Shown: piece by piece, positions 1 through 8,951 of the stretch
How positions within the stretch are numbered: position 1 is the first letter of the stretch
Layout: every line of letters starts with the position of its first letter
Source of the DNA: Acidobacteriota bacterium
Lineage (GTDB): Bacteria; Acidobacteriota; Vicinamibacteria; Vicinamibacterales; Vicinamibacteraceae
Direction: 5' to 3'
NCBI GenBank assembly: GCA_023429845.1
Contig: JAEZCY010000114.1
Coordinates: forward strand, 1-64,000
Length of the DNA stretch: 64,000 bases
Position numbers and translations under genes: made by a program
Notes under the pieces: generated by a model
What the model was told of the DNA's origin: nothing
Seen by the model: only the letters and a program-made list of their open reading frames with translations
Databases searched by the model: none

Positions 1-243
1 GCCCCCCCACGCCTGGTGCGGCGCATGCACACGTGGGCGTGCGATTCAGAAGCGGCCGCGAACCGGGAACGGTCGCTGGATGGCAGCGACCTCTTCGATA
101 CAGAGGAGGAGCCGACCTTTCTGGAGACTCGCCACGCCGCTCTCTGGGCCCACGTACGCGCCTGTGCGCGAATCGGCAAGGGCACGCCAGCCGAAGACGC
201 CGATGCGCCGCGGCCACTCGTGCCGCTCGGGAATCGCTCGTGA
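1..243 (+). CDS. Partial CDS, C-terminal end of an unidentified protein
   Basis: The frame is open from the first base of the window to a TGA at 241-243, leaving the last 80 residues of a gene that begins outside. The residues are mixed and acidic (for example DLFDTEEEPTF), unlike the Arg-rich antisense frames around it, so I take it as real. Its stop overlaps the GTG of the following methyltransferase (GTGA), so the two are translationally coupled. I recognise no domain in this fragment. By context it could be the end of a helicase, nuclease or other restriction/defence protein, but nothing in the sequence proves that. Confidence 0.6.
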   Translation, partial: APPRLVRRMHTWACDSEAAANRERSLDGSDLFDTEEEPTFLETRHAALWAHVRACARIGKGTPAEDADAPRPLVPLGNRS

Positions 244-3200
244 GCGCGCCGTGGATCTCCGGCGGCCGCATCGCCGCCCGCGTGCTGGAACACCAACTCG
301 CCACGCTGCTGCTCCACGACGTGCACGACGTCGCCGCCACGACGGCGATGCAGCGATGCGTCCGCGTGTGGCGCGCGGCCGGCGAGGTGCTCGGGCCGGC
401 GTCGGGGGCCACGGCAGTCTGGGGACACCTCGTGCGTCCCTGCGCCGAGGTGCTGGGGTGGCGCCCCGGGCAGGCCGAGTCAGCCCGGGTTGCCGGCGTT
501 CCGATGCGGCTCGCGACGGCCCACCTCGGCAACACGGCGTCGGTCGTCGTGGCGCTGCCGTGGGGCACATCGCAGGACGGCCTCCAGCGCGCGTGCACGC
601 GGCTCGGCGCCGAACGCGGCGCGGCGTGGGCCACCGTGTGCAACGGCGTGTCGTGGCGCTGGTACGACACCGCGCGGCCGTATGCCCGCGACCACCTGGA
701 TATCGACCTGGCCGCCGCCTCCATGGACGCGCGGGTATGGCAGGTGCTCTGGCTGCTAGGTCAGGCGAGCCACGCGCGACGGGACGGGCGGAAGGGAGCG
801 CCATGGATCGAGCGGCTCGTCTTGTCGAGCGCATCGGGAGCCGCCGGGGCTGCTGCCGCGCTGCGGGCGGGCGTCGCCGAACTGCTCCAGCAACTGTCGG
901 CACAGGCGCGTGGCGACCACGATACGCACATCACGCTCGTCTTCCAGTGGCTGTTCCTCCTGTTTGCCGAGTCGCGCCAACTCGTGCCCACGTGGCATCA
1001 CGCGTTCCGGCGCAGCTATTCGATCACCGCCCTCGCCCACGACGCCAAACGGCGGGGCGGGCCCTCGGTGAACCTGCACGACAGCCTCAGGGCCACGGGC
1101 CGGCTCTGGCAACGCGGCGGCCGCGTCGGCGACCTCGGAGTCAGTGCCCTCAACGGGCCGCTCTTCGAGCCCGCTCTCACGCCGCACTCAGGTCAGCGTC
1201 TGCCCGACCAGGTGGTCGCCGGCATGCTCGCCCGCCTGACTGGCTGCATCGGCGGGATGAATGCGCCGATCGACATGGCCGAACTCGGGGTCGAGCATCT
1301 CGGCTCCATCTACGAACACCTGATGGCGACGCCGGCGTCACCGGCGCCGGCTCTCCTTCGCAAGCGGACGGGCGCCTACTACACGCCGGCATCACTCGCG
1401 GACCTGCTCGTGCAGCGGGCGCTCGAGCCGCTCGTTCGCGATGCCCCGGCCGAACGCATCCTCTCGCTGCGCGTACTCGATCCGGCGATGGGCAGCGGCG
1501 CGCTGCTCGCAGCCGCGCTGCGGTACCTGGTGGGTTCGGTGGAAGCGGCGTGGGTGCGCGAAGGGCGCGGCGGCCCGCTCGACGTGACGCGACAGGAGCG
1601 CGACGCCCTGCCGAGGCGCATCGCCGAGCAGTGCCTCTTCGGGGTGGACGTCAACCCGCGGGCGGTGCAGGTGGCGCGGCTTTCACTGTGGCTGCTGTCG
1701 CTCGCCCCGGACCGACCGCTCACGTGGCTCGACGCGCACCTGCGCTGCGGCAACAGCCTCATCGGCATCTCTCCCGGCGGCATGCTGACGCGCGCCCCGG
1801 TTCGGGGACGACGCAGCCGACGCGTCGGCGATGGCCAGCTTGCGCTGTTCGACCTCCAGCAGTGGCAAGACGACGCAGCCCGCATCGGGCCGCTCCTCGC
1901 CGCCCTCTCGGCGCGGCCGACGGACACGGCCGCCGACGCGCACGAGAAGTCGCGACGACATGCAGCGCTGCGCGACGAAGCAGCGCTCGCCACATGGCGG
2001 GCACGTGCCGATGCATGGTGCGGTGCTGCCATGGACCCCGTCTCCCAGTCGTCGCCCGTGTGGTGCAGCGTGGACGAGGCGCTCCGCGCCGGTTCGCGGC
2101 TCCACGGTCACCTGGAGGCATGCCGTCTGCGCTGGGCCGCGATCGCCCGGGCGCAGGCGTGCATCCACTGGAACGTCGAGTTCCCCGACGTCTTCGATGG
2201 CGGTCGCGGTGGCTTCGACGCGGTGGTCGCCAATCCGCCGTGGGAGATGCTGCGAGGCGACCTGGGCAGCGACGGCGACCGCGACGCGCGCCGGGAGGAC
2301 ATCCGGCCGCTGCAGGCATTCCTGCGCGGAAGCGGCTCATACCGCGCCTCGGCAGGGCACGTGAACAGCTACCAGCTGTTCGTCGAGCGCCTGCTGCAGC
2401 TGGCACGGCCCGGCGGCCGCGTCGGCTGCCTGCTTCCCGGCGGCGTGCTCGCGGATCATGGCGCCGCCAGCCTGCGCCGTCTCGTGTTCGAACAGGCCGC
2501 GGTGGACCAGGTGTCGATCATCGCGAACACGGAGGGGCTGTTCCCGATCCATCGCTCGATGAGAATCGTGGCGGTCACGGCGACAACCGGGGCGGCCACC
2601 GAGCACGTGCTCGTGGACGACGCGCCGCAGATGCGGCTCCGCAGCACGCCGCCTGCGCCTGCGCGATTGCTGACGCGCCGGCTCCTCCGGGATGCGAGCG
2701 GTGACGCCGAGGCCATCCCCGCCTTGCGCGATGCCGGGGAACTCGCACTGCTCGAACGGCTCATCACCTGGCCGCGGCTCGGACGCGCCGGGTGGGGTCT
2801 GCAGTTCGGTCGCGAGTTGAACGCCACCGACGACCGGGGACGCCTTCGTCCGCACCCGGGCGCACCGCCCATCGCCGTCGTCGACGGCAAGCACCTGCGA
2901 CCGTTCAGCGTCCGGCCGGCGGAGGACGGGTCCTGGATCGGCGAGGACGACGCGCGGGCCGTGTTGGGCGGAGAGCCGTGGCTGCGCTGGCGGCTCGCCT
3001 ATCGCGACGTCTCCTCGCCAACCAACACACGCTCGCTGATCGCCGCGTTGCTCCCACCCGGATGCGTGTCCACACACACGCTGTTCTGCCTTCGCAGCCG
3101 GGTCGGTCTCGCCACGCAGCTGTACCTGTGCGGCATGCTGAACAGCCTGGTGGCGGACTGGTTCGTGCGGCGCTTTCTCGGTGCACACGTCACGACGAAG

Positions 3201-3464
3201 CTGATGGCCACCGTGCCGGTGCCCCGCGTGGCGGCTGGCGACGCCCGGCGCAGACTCGTCGTCCGGCTCGTGTTGCGACTCATGCGGCTGCCGACGGACG
3301 AAGCGGCCGCTGCCGACCTCCATGCGGCGGCTGCGTCGATATACGGGCTGGGCGATGCGGACCTGGCGGTCGTGGTGCGTGACTTCCCGCGGCTTCCAGC
3401 GGTGGTGCGCGGCCGGCTGCTCCAGGCCGCCGCGACTACTGCGACCAGGCCGTCCAGATCGTGA
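240..3464 (+). CDS. Eco57I-like N6-adenine DNA methyltransferase, possibly type IIG or defence-system methylase
   Basis: A 1074-residue protein. The centre carries the class I N6-adenine methyltransferase signature: GAYYTP near residue 376, the SAM-binding motif DPAMGSG near 413, an acidic GVDVNPRAVQVARLSLWL strand, GNSLIG, and the catalytic NPPW near 664. The C-terminal third is probably the target-recognition region. The N-terminal part has WATVCNGVSWRWYD and LVFQWLFLLFAESRQL, features seen in type IIG enzymes, but I see no convincing PD-(D/E)xK nuclease residues there. I chose GTG 240 because it overlaps the previous stop (GTGA) and because residues encoded before it (33-239) are Arg-rich shadow sequence. 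Its tail overlaps the convergent DUF1634 gene by 29 bp. DISARM DrmMI, PglX-like or solitary methylase roles are alternatives. Confidence 0.85.
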   Translation: MSAPWISGGRIAARVLEHQLATLLLHDVHDVAATTAMQRCVRVWRAAGEVLGPASGATAVWGHLVRPCAEVLGWRPGQAESARVAGVPMRLATAHLGNTASVVVALPWGTSQDGLQRACTRLGAERGAAWATVCNGVSWRWYDTARPYARDHLDIDLAAASMDARVWQVLWLLGQASHARRDGRKGAPWIERLVLSSASGAAGAAAALRAGVAELLQQLSAQARGDHDTHITLVFQWLFLLFAESRQLVPTWHHAFRRSYSITALAHDAKRRGGPSVNLHDSLRATGRLWQRGGRVGDLGVSALNGPLFEPALTPHSGQRLPDQVVAGMLARLTGCIGGMNAPIDMAELGVEHLGSIYEHLMATPASPAPALLRKRTGAYYTPASLADLLVQRALEPLVRDAPAERILSLRVLDPAMGSGALLAAALRYLVGSVEAAWVREGRGGPLDVTRQERDALPRRIAEQCLFGVDVNPRAVQVARLSLWLLSLAPDRPLTWLDAHLRCGNSLIGISPGGMLTRAPVRGRRSRRVGDGQLALFDLQQWQDDAARIGPLLAALSARPTDTAADAHEKSRRHAALRDEAALATWRARADAWCGAAMDPVSQSSPVWCSVDEALRAGSRLHGHLEACRLRWAAIARAQACIHWNVEFPDVFDGGRGGFDAVVANPPWEMLRGDLGSDGDRDARREDIRPLQAFLRGSGSYRASAGHVNSYQLFVERLLQLARPGGRVGCLLPGGVLADHGAASLRRLVFEQAAVDQVSIIANTEGLFPIHRSMRIVAVTATTGAATEHVLVDDAPQMRLRSTPPAPARLLTRRLLRDASGDAEAIPALRDAGELALLERLITWPRLGRAGWGLQFGRELNATDDRGRLRPHPGAPPIAVVDGKHLRPFSVRPAEDGSWIGEDDARAVLGGEPWLRWRLAYRDVSSPTNTRSLIAALLPPGCVSTHTLFCLRSRVGLATQLYLCGMLNSLVADWFVRRFLGAHVTTKLMATVPVPRVAAGDARRRLVVRLVLRLMRLPTDEAAAADLHAAAASIYGLGDADLAVVVRDFPRLPAVVRGRLLQAAATTATRPSRS

Positions 3465-3723
3465 CGAGCAGCACGAGGAGCACGCCCATCGCATTGGCAG
3501 CGAAGAACCAGTCCCGTTCGAGCATGTACTCGACGCACGACAACGCCACGCGGAGCATGGGCGTGCCCATCAGCGTGATCAATCCGGCGTTCAGGAGGAG
3601 CTCCGAGGCGGCGCCCGGCTGGCTCAGATGAATGACGAGGCCGATCGCGAGCAGGCTCGTACTGACGATCACGCCGAGCCACAGCGTGCGGCCAAGCACC
3701 CGTTCGAACGTGAGTCCCATCAT
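3436..3723 (-). CDS. DUF1634 small membrane protein
   Basis: A 95-residue protein with three hydrophobic segments, beginning MMGLTFERVLGRTLWLGV and ending near TIWTAWSQ. DUF1634 proteins are small integral membrane proteins commonly encoded directly after TauE/SafE-family permeases, exactly as here. Its ATG overlaps the TauE stop (ATGA), so it is translationally coupled and probably an accessory subunit of that exporter. Function is inferred only from this pairing. The 3' end overlaps the convergent methyltransferase gene by 29 bp. Confidence 0.75.
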   Translation of the reverse strand: MMGLTFERVLGRTLWLGVIVSTSLLAIGLVIHLSQPGAASELLLNAGLITLMGTPMLRVALSCVEYMLERDWFFAANAMGVLLVLLVTIWTAWSQ

Positions 3724-4532
3724 GCGCGCACCAGCATGGTGATCGCGACCGCGACCAGGATGAGGCCGAGCAGTACTTTGAGGCCGCTCACTCGGGCGTG
3801 GGTCGCGATCCAGAAGCCGGCGCGGGTGCCGACCATCACGCCGAGCACCGACGCGGCGGCGTAGTGGGGCACGATCTCGCCGGTCGCGAAGTAGACCGGC
3901 GCCGAGGCCGCGGCGGTCACTCCGATCATGAGCGAGCTCGTGGACGCGGCCACCCGCAGCGGCACGCCGCACCAGGCATTGAGGGCGGGCACTTTCAGGA
4001 TGCCGCCGCCTATCCCGAGCAGGCCCGACACATTGCCCGCGAGAAACGAGACGAACAACCCGATCGGGAGGTTGCGGACCCGGTACAGCGCCATCCGCTT
4101 CTGCTCGGTGGAATAGAACGTCCCTCCGAGCCATCCCGTGTCGGTGTCGCCGGGAGGAAGGCTTTGTCGCTGGTTCAACTGCCGGAAAAGCACGGCGGCC
4201 ATGATCAACGCGACGACTCCGAACGTGGTCTGAAGCGTGCGAGGCGCCAGCCACAGTGCGGTGATCCCGCCGAGCAGGCCGCCAATGGTCGTGGCGATCT
4301 CGAGGACGATGCCGAGACGGAGATTGATGGACCCGTCGCCCGCGCGTTGCGCCGAGACGACACTCGACGTGGCGATTACCGTCATGAGTCCGATACCTGC
4401 CGCCTGACGGAACGGCAGTCCGTAGAACAGCGTGAGCGCGGGAACCAGGAACACACCGCCGCCGAGGCCGAGGAGCGCACCGAACATGCCGGCAACCGCG
4501 CCCAACACCGCCATTCCCGCTACCGTCAGCAT
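3720..4532 (-). CDS. TauE/SafE-family sulfite or organic anion exporter
   Basis: A 270-residue polytopic membrane protein. The N-terminal GAVAGMFGALLGLGGGVFLVP and the later NVSGLLGIGGGILKVPAL form the two glycine-rich repeats typical of the TauE/SafE (DUF81) family, which exports sulfite, sulfonates or related small anions. About eight hydrophobic segments are visible, split by a hydrophilic loop (residues about 115-130, QRQSLPPGDTDTG). It follows panE by 6 bp and overlaps DUF1634 downstream, so the three form an operon. The substrate cannot be told from sequence. Confidence 0.88.
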   Translation of the reverse strand: MLTVAGMAVLGAVAGMFGALLGLGGGVFLVPALTLFYGLPFRQAAGIGLMTVIATSSVVSAQRAGDGSINLRLGIVLEIATTIGGLLGGITALWLAPRTLQTTFGVVALIMAAVLFRQLNQRQSLPPGDTDTGWLGGTFYSTEQKRMALYRVRNLPIGLFVSFLAGNVSGLLGIGGGILKVPALNAWCGVPLRVAASTSSLMIGVTAAASAPVYFATGEIVPHYAAASVLGVMVGTRAGFWIATHARVSGLKVLLGLILVAVAITMLVRA

Positions 4533-4538
4533 CGGCGT

Positions 4539-5480
4539 TCAGCCCTTCGGCACGCCGGCGATGTACGGCGTGAGCGTCGCCGCGAGAGTGGCCATGACGG
4601 GCGTGGGAACGCCGAGGCGCGCGCCGCGGCGCACGACGTCGCCGGCAAGCGCCTCGAGCTCGATGCGCTTGCCCGCTTGCAGGTCCACCAGCAGCGACGA
4701 TCGCGTGCCGTGCGGCAAGGCGTCCATGTAGCCGTGGATCCGCTCGAGGGTATCGGCCGGCACCGGCACGTCCTCCGCGCGAGCGACGGCCAGCGTTTCC
4801 CTGAAGGCCGCCTCGAGTGTCGCGCGCAGCACGGGGGTGGACCACACGACGCCAGCCGGCTGCCTCGCCGCACCGGTGACGGCAGCAAAGGGCGCGAGGT
4901 AGATGAACTTCTCCCAGAGCGGGAGTCGCGCGTCGGCGACAGGCTCGGCCTGAATGTCGGCGCGACGGAGCCGTTCAGCGAGGGCTGTCACTCGCGCCGA
5001 GGGTGCACTCCCGGGCGAGGCGACCTCTCCGAACACGATGCGCCTGTGGGTGCCGGTCTGCTCGATGAGACCGGGCGCGCGAATTGCTGTGGCGATGTGC
5101 GTCGGACCGGCGAGCACGCGGTCCGCCCCTACGACCGCGCCCACCTCGTCGGCGCTGGTCAACCCGTTCTGGAGCGTGAGCACCAGCGTGCCGGGGCCCA
5201 CGAGCGGCGCAAGAAGCGGCAGCGCAGTCGGGTTGTCGTACGTCTTGACGGCATAGAGCACGACGTCGGCCGGCCCGATCTCCGCGGGGTCGGCCGTGGC
5301 GCGCGGATGCACGACGAGGTCGCCCAGCGGGCTCCACACCCACACCCCGCGCGCACGGATCGCGTCGAGGTGCGCACCCCGCGCCACGAGCGCCACCTCG
5401 AAGCCGGCATGGGCGAGCCTGGCGGCGTAGTAACCCCCGACAGCGCCGGCCCCGATGACTGCGAAGTTCACGCGAGACAT
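4539..5480 (-). CDS. panE: 2-dehydropantoate 2-reductase
   Basis: A 313-residue ketopantoate reductase, which reduces 2-dehydropantoate to pantoate with NADPH in pantothenate/CoA synthesis. The N-terminal Rossmann motif GAGAVGGYYAARL, the VKTYDN and LTLQNGLTS motifs and the catalytic-lysine region LPLWEKFIYLAPFAAVTG are all present, and the length matches the family. It is the first gene of panE-tauE-DUF1634. A TAGAAT box lies 9 nt before the ATG with no Shine-Dalgarno, which suggests a leaderless start. Family members acting on other 2-keto acids exist, so pantoate is likely but not certain. Confidence 0.85.
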   Translation of the reverse strand: MSRVNFAVIGAGAVGGYYAARLAHAGFEVALVARGAHLDAIRARGVWVWSPLGDLVVHPRATADPAEIGPADVVLYAVKTYDNPTALPLLAPLVGPGTLVLTLQNGLTSADEVGAVVGADRVLAGPTHIATAIRAPGLIEQTGTHRRIVFGEVASPGSAPSARVTALAERLRRADIQAEPVADARLPLWEKFIYLAPFAAVTGAARQPAGVVWSTPVLRATLEAAFRETLAVARAEDVPVPADTLERIHGYMDALPHGTRSSLLVDLQAGKRIELEALAGDVVRRGARLGVPTPVMATLAATLTPYIAGVPKG

Positions 5481-5489
5481 GGCGAGGGC

Positions 5490-5495
5490 ATTCTA
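5490..5495 (-). promoter_or_regulatory. Putative -10 box (TAGAAT) of panE
   Basis: Reading the minus strand, TAGAAT ends 9 nt before the panE ATG. At this spacing the transcript would start at or next to the start codon, one of many such cases in this window. Confidence 0.5.
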
Positions 5496-5537
5496 CGCCG
5501 CTGTTCGCGCGCGCCTGCGGCTGCGTTTCTCCAGAGC

Positions 5538-6448
5538 GTGTCCCGATCGATCTATGCCCGCCTGCACGACCGCTTCGCCGCTGACAGACGTGACGGCCTC
5601 ACGCGACGCGAGATACTGCTCGCGTCGGCCTCGGCCGGAGCCGGTCTCCTGCTCAGTTCGCAAGGCTTCGCGCAGCCGTCGTCCGGCCGGGGCCGCGTCA
5701 TCGTCGTGGGCGCGGGCTTCGCGGGACTTGCCGCGGCCTACGAGCTGTCGAGCACCGGCGTGGACGTGCAGGTCGTCGAGGCACGCAATCGCATCGGCGG
5801 CCGCGTGCTGTCGTTCAAGGATCTCGTGCCCGGAAAGGTCGTCGAGGGCGGAGGCGAGTTGATCGGCTCCAACCACGCGCTCTGGCAGTCCTACGCCAGA
5901 AGGTTCGGCCTGACCATGCTCGACATGGCCGACGACGCCGGTCTCGAGGGGCCGGTCACGATCGACGGCCAGCGCTTGACCGCGGCGCAGGCCGAGGCGC
6001 TGTTCGAGGAGATGGATGCGGCGTTCTCGACGATGAACGAGGATGCGCGACGCATCGCCGACGCCGACAAGCCGTGGCTGGCGCTCGACGCGGTGGCCCT
6101 CGACATCAAGACGGTCGGCAACTGGGTGAGCACGCTCTCGTGTTCGGACCTGTGCCGGCGTGCGATCGATGCGATGCTGACGGCCGACAACGGCGTACGC
6201 ACGGAGTGGCAGAGTTACCTGGGCCATCTCGCCATGGTGAAGGGCGGTGGCGTAGAGGCGTTCCCGCGCCGGGGCAGATCATGCGCGTCGGGGCGTCACT
6301 CTGGGACGGCATCGGCGGCCGCATGCAGTTTGCAGGCGAGCATTGCGCCTACGCGTTCACCGGGTACATGGAAGGAGCGCTGCACTCGGGTGTGGCCGCC
6401 GCGCGCCGGATTGCGGCGACGCTCGGAGTCGCGGCAAAGGTCGCGTGA
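5538..6448 (+). pseudogene. Flavin monoamine oxidase pseudogene with central deletion and frameshift
   Basis: From GTG 5538 the frame encodes a Tat-type leader (LTRREILLASASAGAGLLLS), the FAD-binding VIVVGAGFAGLAAAYEL and RIGGRVLS motifs, and about 240 residues of a flavin amine oxidase up to VKGGGVEAF near 6264. The frame then turns to nonsense, while the +2 frame resumes the C-terminal end of the same family: PGQIMRVGASLWDG, MQFAGEHCAYAFTGYMEGAL, ending at TGA 6446-6448. Family members are usually about 450-500 residues, so roughly 200 residues of the substrate domain are missing and the junction is out of frame. This is a decayed gene rather than an active oxidase. An assembly error is a less likely alternative. 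Confidence 0.85.
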
Positions 6449-6451
6449 GGC

Positions 6452-7384
6452 TCAGGCCGGAGCGGCTTCGAGGAGCGATTCGATCTCGTCGAGGGCAGGC
6501 ACGCCGCCGATCGCGCCGGGGCGGGTGCAGCTGAGCCCGGCCGCCGCGTTGGCAAAGCGCAGCACGTTCTCGGTTTGCCATCCCTGCAGCGTGCCGTAGA
6601 TGAAACCTGCGCGGAACACGTCCCCGGCCCCCGTCGTGTCCACCGCCTGCACCCTGAACCCCGGCGAGTGGATCAGGCGATCACCGTCGAGGGCAATCGC
6701 GCCTTCGGCGCCGATCGTGACGCAGAGCAGGCCGTCGTGCAGTTCGCGCAACTGCCGCAGGGCCGTCGTCAGATCGGCAGCACCAGTGAGGCCGGCGGGG
6801 ACGTGCTCGGCAAAGATCGGCACCGTCACCGCTCTCACCAGGTCCGTCGTGCGGGGCGTCAGCCGATCGATGTCGCTGGTGACCACCAGCCCCGCACGGC
6901 GGGCGATCTCGGCCGCCACGATCGCGGCCTCCTGATCCACGTCGTCCACGTGCAGCAACTTCGCGCTGACTATCGCGCGCTCCGGGATCTCGTGCGGCCG
7001 GAGGTGCAGCTTCTCGTCGCGATCCCAGAGGACGATGCGCTCGCCCGAGTTCTCGTCCACCATGATCACTGCGTACTGGTTGCGCGCGTCCTTGATGATC
7101 GCGTCGCTGCAGTCCACGCTGTGCCGCGCGAGTTCGGCCCTCATGCGGCGACCGTTGTCGTCGGTACCCGTCGCGCCGATGTACTTGGCTCGAAGCCCGA
7201 AACGGGCGCACGCCACCAGCGCAGTGGTCATCTGTCCACCGCAACTGATGGTTTCGCGGCTGATCCGCATCTTTGCGAAGTGGCCGCTCGCCTGTGGCAC
7301 CGCCGGGAGGCGGTAGACGAAATCGACAGCGTTGGCTCCGAGGCCAACAACATCCCACTTGGCGTCCGGGGCGGGCGTAGGCAC
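6452..7384 (-). CDS. PfkB-family carbohydrate kinase
   Basis: A 310-residue ribokinase/PfkB-fold sugar kinase. The start holds DVVGLGANAVDFVYRLP and an SCGGQMTTAL glycine motif. The C-terminal signature VDTTGAGDVFRAGFIYG contains the anion hole and catalytic Asp, followed by FANAAAGLSCTRPGAIGGVP. The substrate is unknown; ribokinase, fructokinase or nucleoside kinase roles are possible. I chose GTG 7384 because a TATACT box ends 8 nt upstream, giving a leaderless start. GTG 7408 in the same frame lies upstream of that box and is the alternative. The ORF remains open further upstream, but those residues overlap a neighbouring frame and look non-coding. Confidence 0.88.
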   Translation of the reverse strand: MPTPAPDAKWDVVGLGANAVDFVYRLPAVPQASGHFAKMRISRETISCGGQMTTALVACARFGLRAKYIGATGTDDNGRRMRAELARHSVDCSDAIIKDARNQYAVIMVDENSGERIVLWDRDEKLHLRPHEIPERAIVSAKLLHVDDVDQEAAIVAAEIARRAGLVVTSDIDRLTPRTTDLVRAVTVPIFAEHVPAGLTGAADLTTALRQLRELHDGLLCVTIGAEGAIALDGDRLIHSPGFRVQAVDTTGAGDVFRAGFIYGTLQGWQTENVLRFANAAAGLSCTRPGAIGGVPALDEIESLLEAAPA

Positions 7385-7392
7385 GGTCGGCA

Positions 7393-7398
7393 AGTATA
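7393..7398 (-). promoter_or_regulatory. Putative -10 box (TATACT) of the PfkB kinase
   Basis: TATACT on the minus strand, 8 nt before GTG 7384. It is nearly consensus in very GC-rich surroundings, and its position decides the start chosen for the kinase. Confidence 0.6.
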
Positions 7399-7412
7399 CC
7401 GAGTTCACCCGG

Positions 7413-7532
7413 TCATTCCTGCCGCGTGTCGATGAGGTGGCGGACCTTCGGCACGAGATCGCCCGGCGTGAACGGCATCGCATCACGCGCGTTGGCGACC
7501 AGGTCTCGTCTCCTTGGCTCGTGGTCGGACAT
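7413..7532 (-). CDS. Possible small ORF, 39 residues
   Basis: Between the M14 peptidase stop (7546) and the kinase start lies an ATG-initiated frame of 39 codons beginning MSDHEPRRRDLVANARDAM and ending at TGA 7413. Its start is 13 nt after the peptidase stop, with a TGAGG upstream that could act as a weak ribosome site. The residue mix is plausible for a protein, but I recognise no family. It could be a genuine small protein or a remnant of a longer gene. Confidence 0.3.
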   Translation of the reverse strand: MSDHEPRRRDLVANARDAMPFTPGDLVPKVRHLIDTRQE

Positions 7533-7545
7533 CGTGAGACGAGCC

Positions 7546-8928
7546 TCAGCGGATGTCGACGACTCTTTCGAGCCTGTAGCGCCCGGCCGTCGCCGTCTTG
7601 CCGAGCAGCCACAGCCTGGGCGGCCCGCCGACGACGATCTTCGGAGCCTTCGCCCCGCCATCGGCGGCCGGGAGCGTGACCAGGTCACCGACATTCGCCT
7701 CCGTGTAGGCAGGCGACACGAACAACCCCGTCGCGTCGATCGTCTCCAGCGCGCCGTAGACGCGAAGATCGCCCAGGTCTTGGATGCTGCCCTGCCAGCG
7801 CAGCTCCCGTCCGCCGGCACCCTGTCGCACGACGCGTGTTCCCGCAAGGCCGACGTCGCCGAGGAACGGCGCCACCCCGGTGCCTGGCACGATGGTGCCA
7901 CCCCGTACGATCGTGTGGAACAGCCCGCCGCCGTTCTGTGGCAGCCCCTCGTACAGGGACGGATCCGCCTCCGCGACGCGGCCGCTGGCCAGCGCGTCGA
8001 GCACGGTTGCCAGCGCCACGAAGTTCAACTGGACGAGCGTCCGATCGGGTGCCGGCCCGGGCCAGGGGCCCGTCTCGATCAGCACGACCGCGGTTCCCCA
8101 CTTGGTGATGTTGTCGCCGAACGCGCGCACCTCGAACTCGTCGTCGTACCGACCAATCCGGCCGGCTGCGAACGGCTGGAGGGCTTCGACGATGACGCTT
8201 GACGCGCGTTTCGACAGCTGGCGTCGCGCGTCCTCGGATCGCGCCTCGTCGTACGCGACGGCGAGCAGTGAGATCACCGCAGGTTGCGGCGGCGCACCCA
8301 CCGACGTGCGCCAGTTCTGGTTGTGGAGGTTGAAACCGATCACCGGTTCGACGCGGTCGCGCAATGCCTTCAGCGCGCGGCCCTCGGGTGTCTGCAGGAG
8401 CAGCGCGTCACGATTGATGTCGATGCCCTGCGCGTTGCGTCGCTGGAAGCGCTCGGCACCATCGGGGTTGAGCATCGGCACGATGTGCAGCGACAGCACG
8501 TCGAGCATCCGCGCGACGACCGGGTCCGTGCGATGGTTCAGCAGCCATTGACAGAGGTCGAAGAGCGCCGACGTCGCGGTGGGCTCGTCCCCGTGCATCT
8601 GCGACCACAGCATCACCTTCTTCGCGCCGCGACCGACCGTGAGGTGATGAATGGCGCGGCCCTCGACGGACCGGCCTATCACCTCGTCGGCGAAGAGTCC
8701 GCCTCCCTCGCGCACCAGGCGCGCGATCTGCGCCTCCACCATGGCGTGGGTGACGAGCGGCGGCGGGGGCAGGGGCACGCGCTCCGCTTCCCAGGTGCGG
8801 GCGAGCGTCTCCGGGGATGGCGCCGCGACTTCCTGGGAGGCCGATGCACAGGCTGCGAAGGCTGCGGTGGCGACGAAGAGCATGGCCGTACGCAGCACGG
8901 CGCTGGAACGAGACAGGGAACGCGGCAT
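7546..8928 (-). CDS. Secreted or lipoprotein M14-family zinc carboxypeptidase-like protein
   Basis: A 460-residue protein. A signal sequence with a near-lipobox (AAFAAC, Cys 27) is followed by an M14 carboxypeptidase domain: the HGDEPT zinc motif (HxxE), IVPMLNPDGAERFQRRNAQG with INRD substrate-binding residues, and the third zinc ligand in GFNLHNQNW. A C-terminal beta-rich region of about 130 residues follows. The enzyme should trim peptides or cell-wall peptides in the periplasm. I chose ATG 8928 because upstream residues in the frame are a shadow of the metallophosphoesterase. It follows that gene by 23 bp on the same strand, so the two are probably cotranscribed. Confidence 0.85.
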   Translation of the reverse strand: MPRSLSRSSAVLRTAMLFVATAAFAACASASQEVAAPSPETLARTWEAERVPLPPPPLVTHAMVEAQIARLVREGGGLFADEVIGRSVEGRAIHHLTVGRGAKKVMLWSQMHGDEPTATSALFDLCQWLLNHRTDPVVARMLDVLSLHIVPMLNPDGAERFQRRNAQGIDINRDALLLQTPEGRALKALRDRVEPVIGFNLHNQNWRTSVGAPPQPAVISLLAVAYDEARSEDARRQLSKRASSVIVEALQPFAAGRIGRYDDEFEVRAFGDNITKWGTAVVLIETGPWPGPAPDRTLVQLNFVALATVLDALASGRVAEADPSLYEGLPQNGGGLFHTIVRGGTIVPGTGVAPFLGDVGLAGTRVVRQGAGGRELRWQGSIQDLGDLRVYGALETIDATGLFVSPAYTEANVGDLVTLPAADGGAKAPKIVVGGPPRLWLLGKTATAGRYRLERVVDIR

Positions 8929-8951
8929 CGTTGGGCGGAGACGAAGTTGCG

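Noticed and set aside
33..239. N-terminal extension of the methyltransferase from base 33
   Set aside because: Residues are Arg-rich shadow of the overlapping upstream gene; the GTG at 240 gives a 4-bp overlap with its stop.
3798..5537. Long plus-strand reading frame running into the amine oxidase
   Set aside because: Before 5538 it is antisense to tauE and panE, rich in Arg/His/Gly, with no family features; only the part after GTG 5538 is protein-like.
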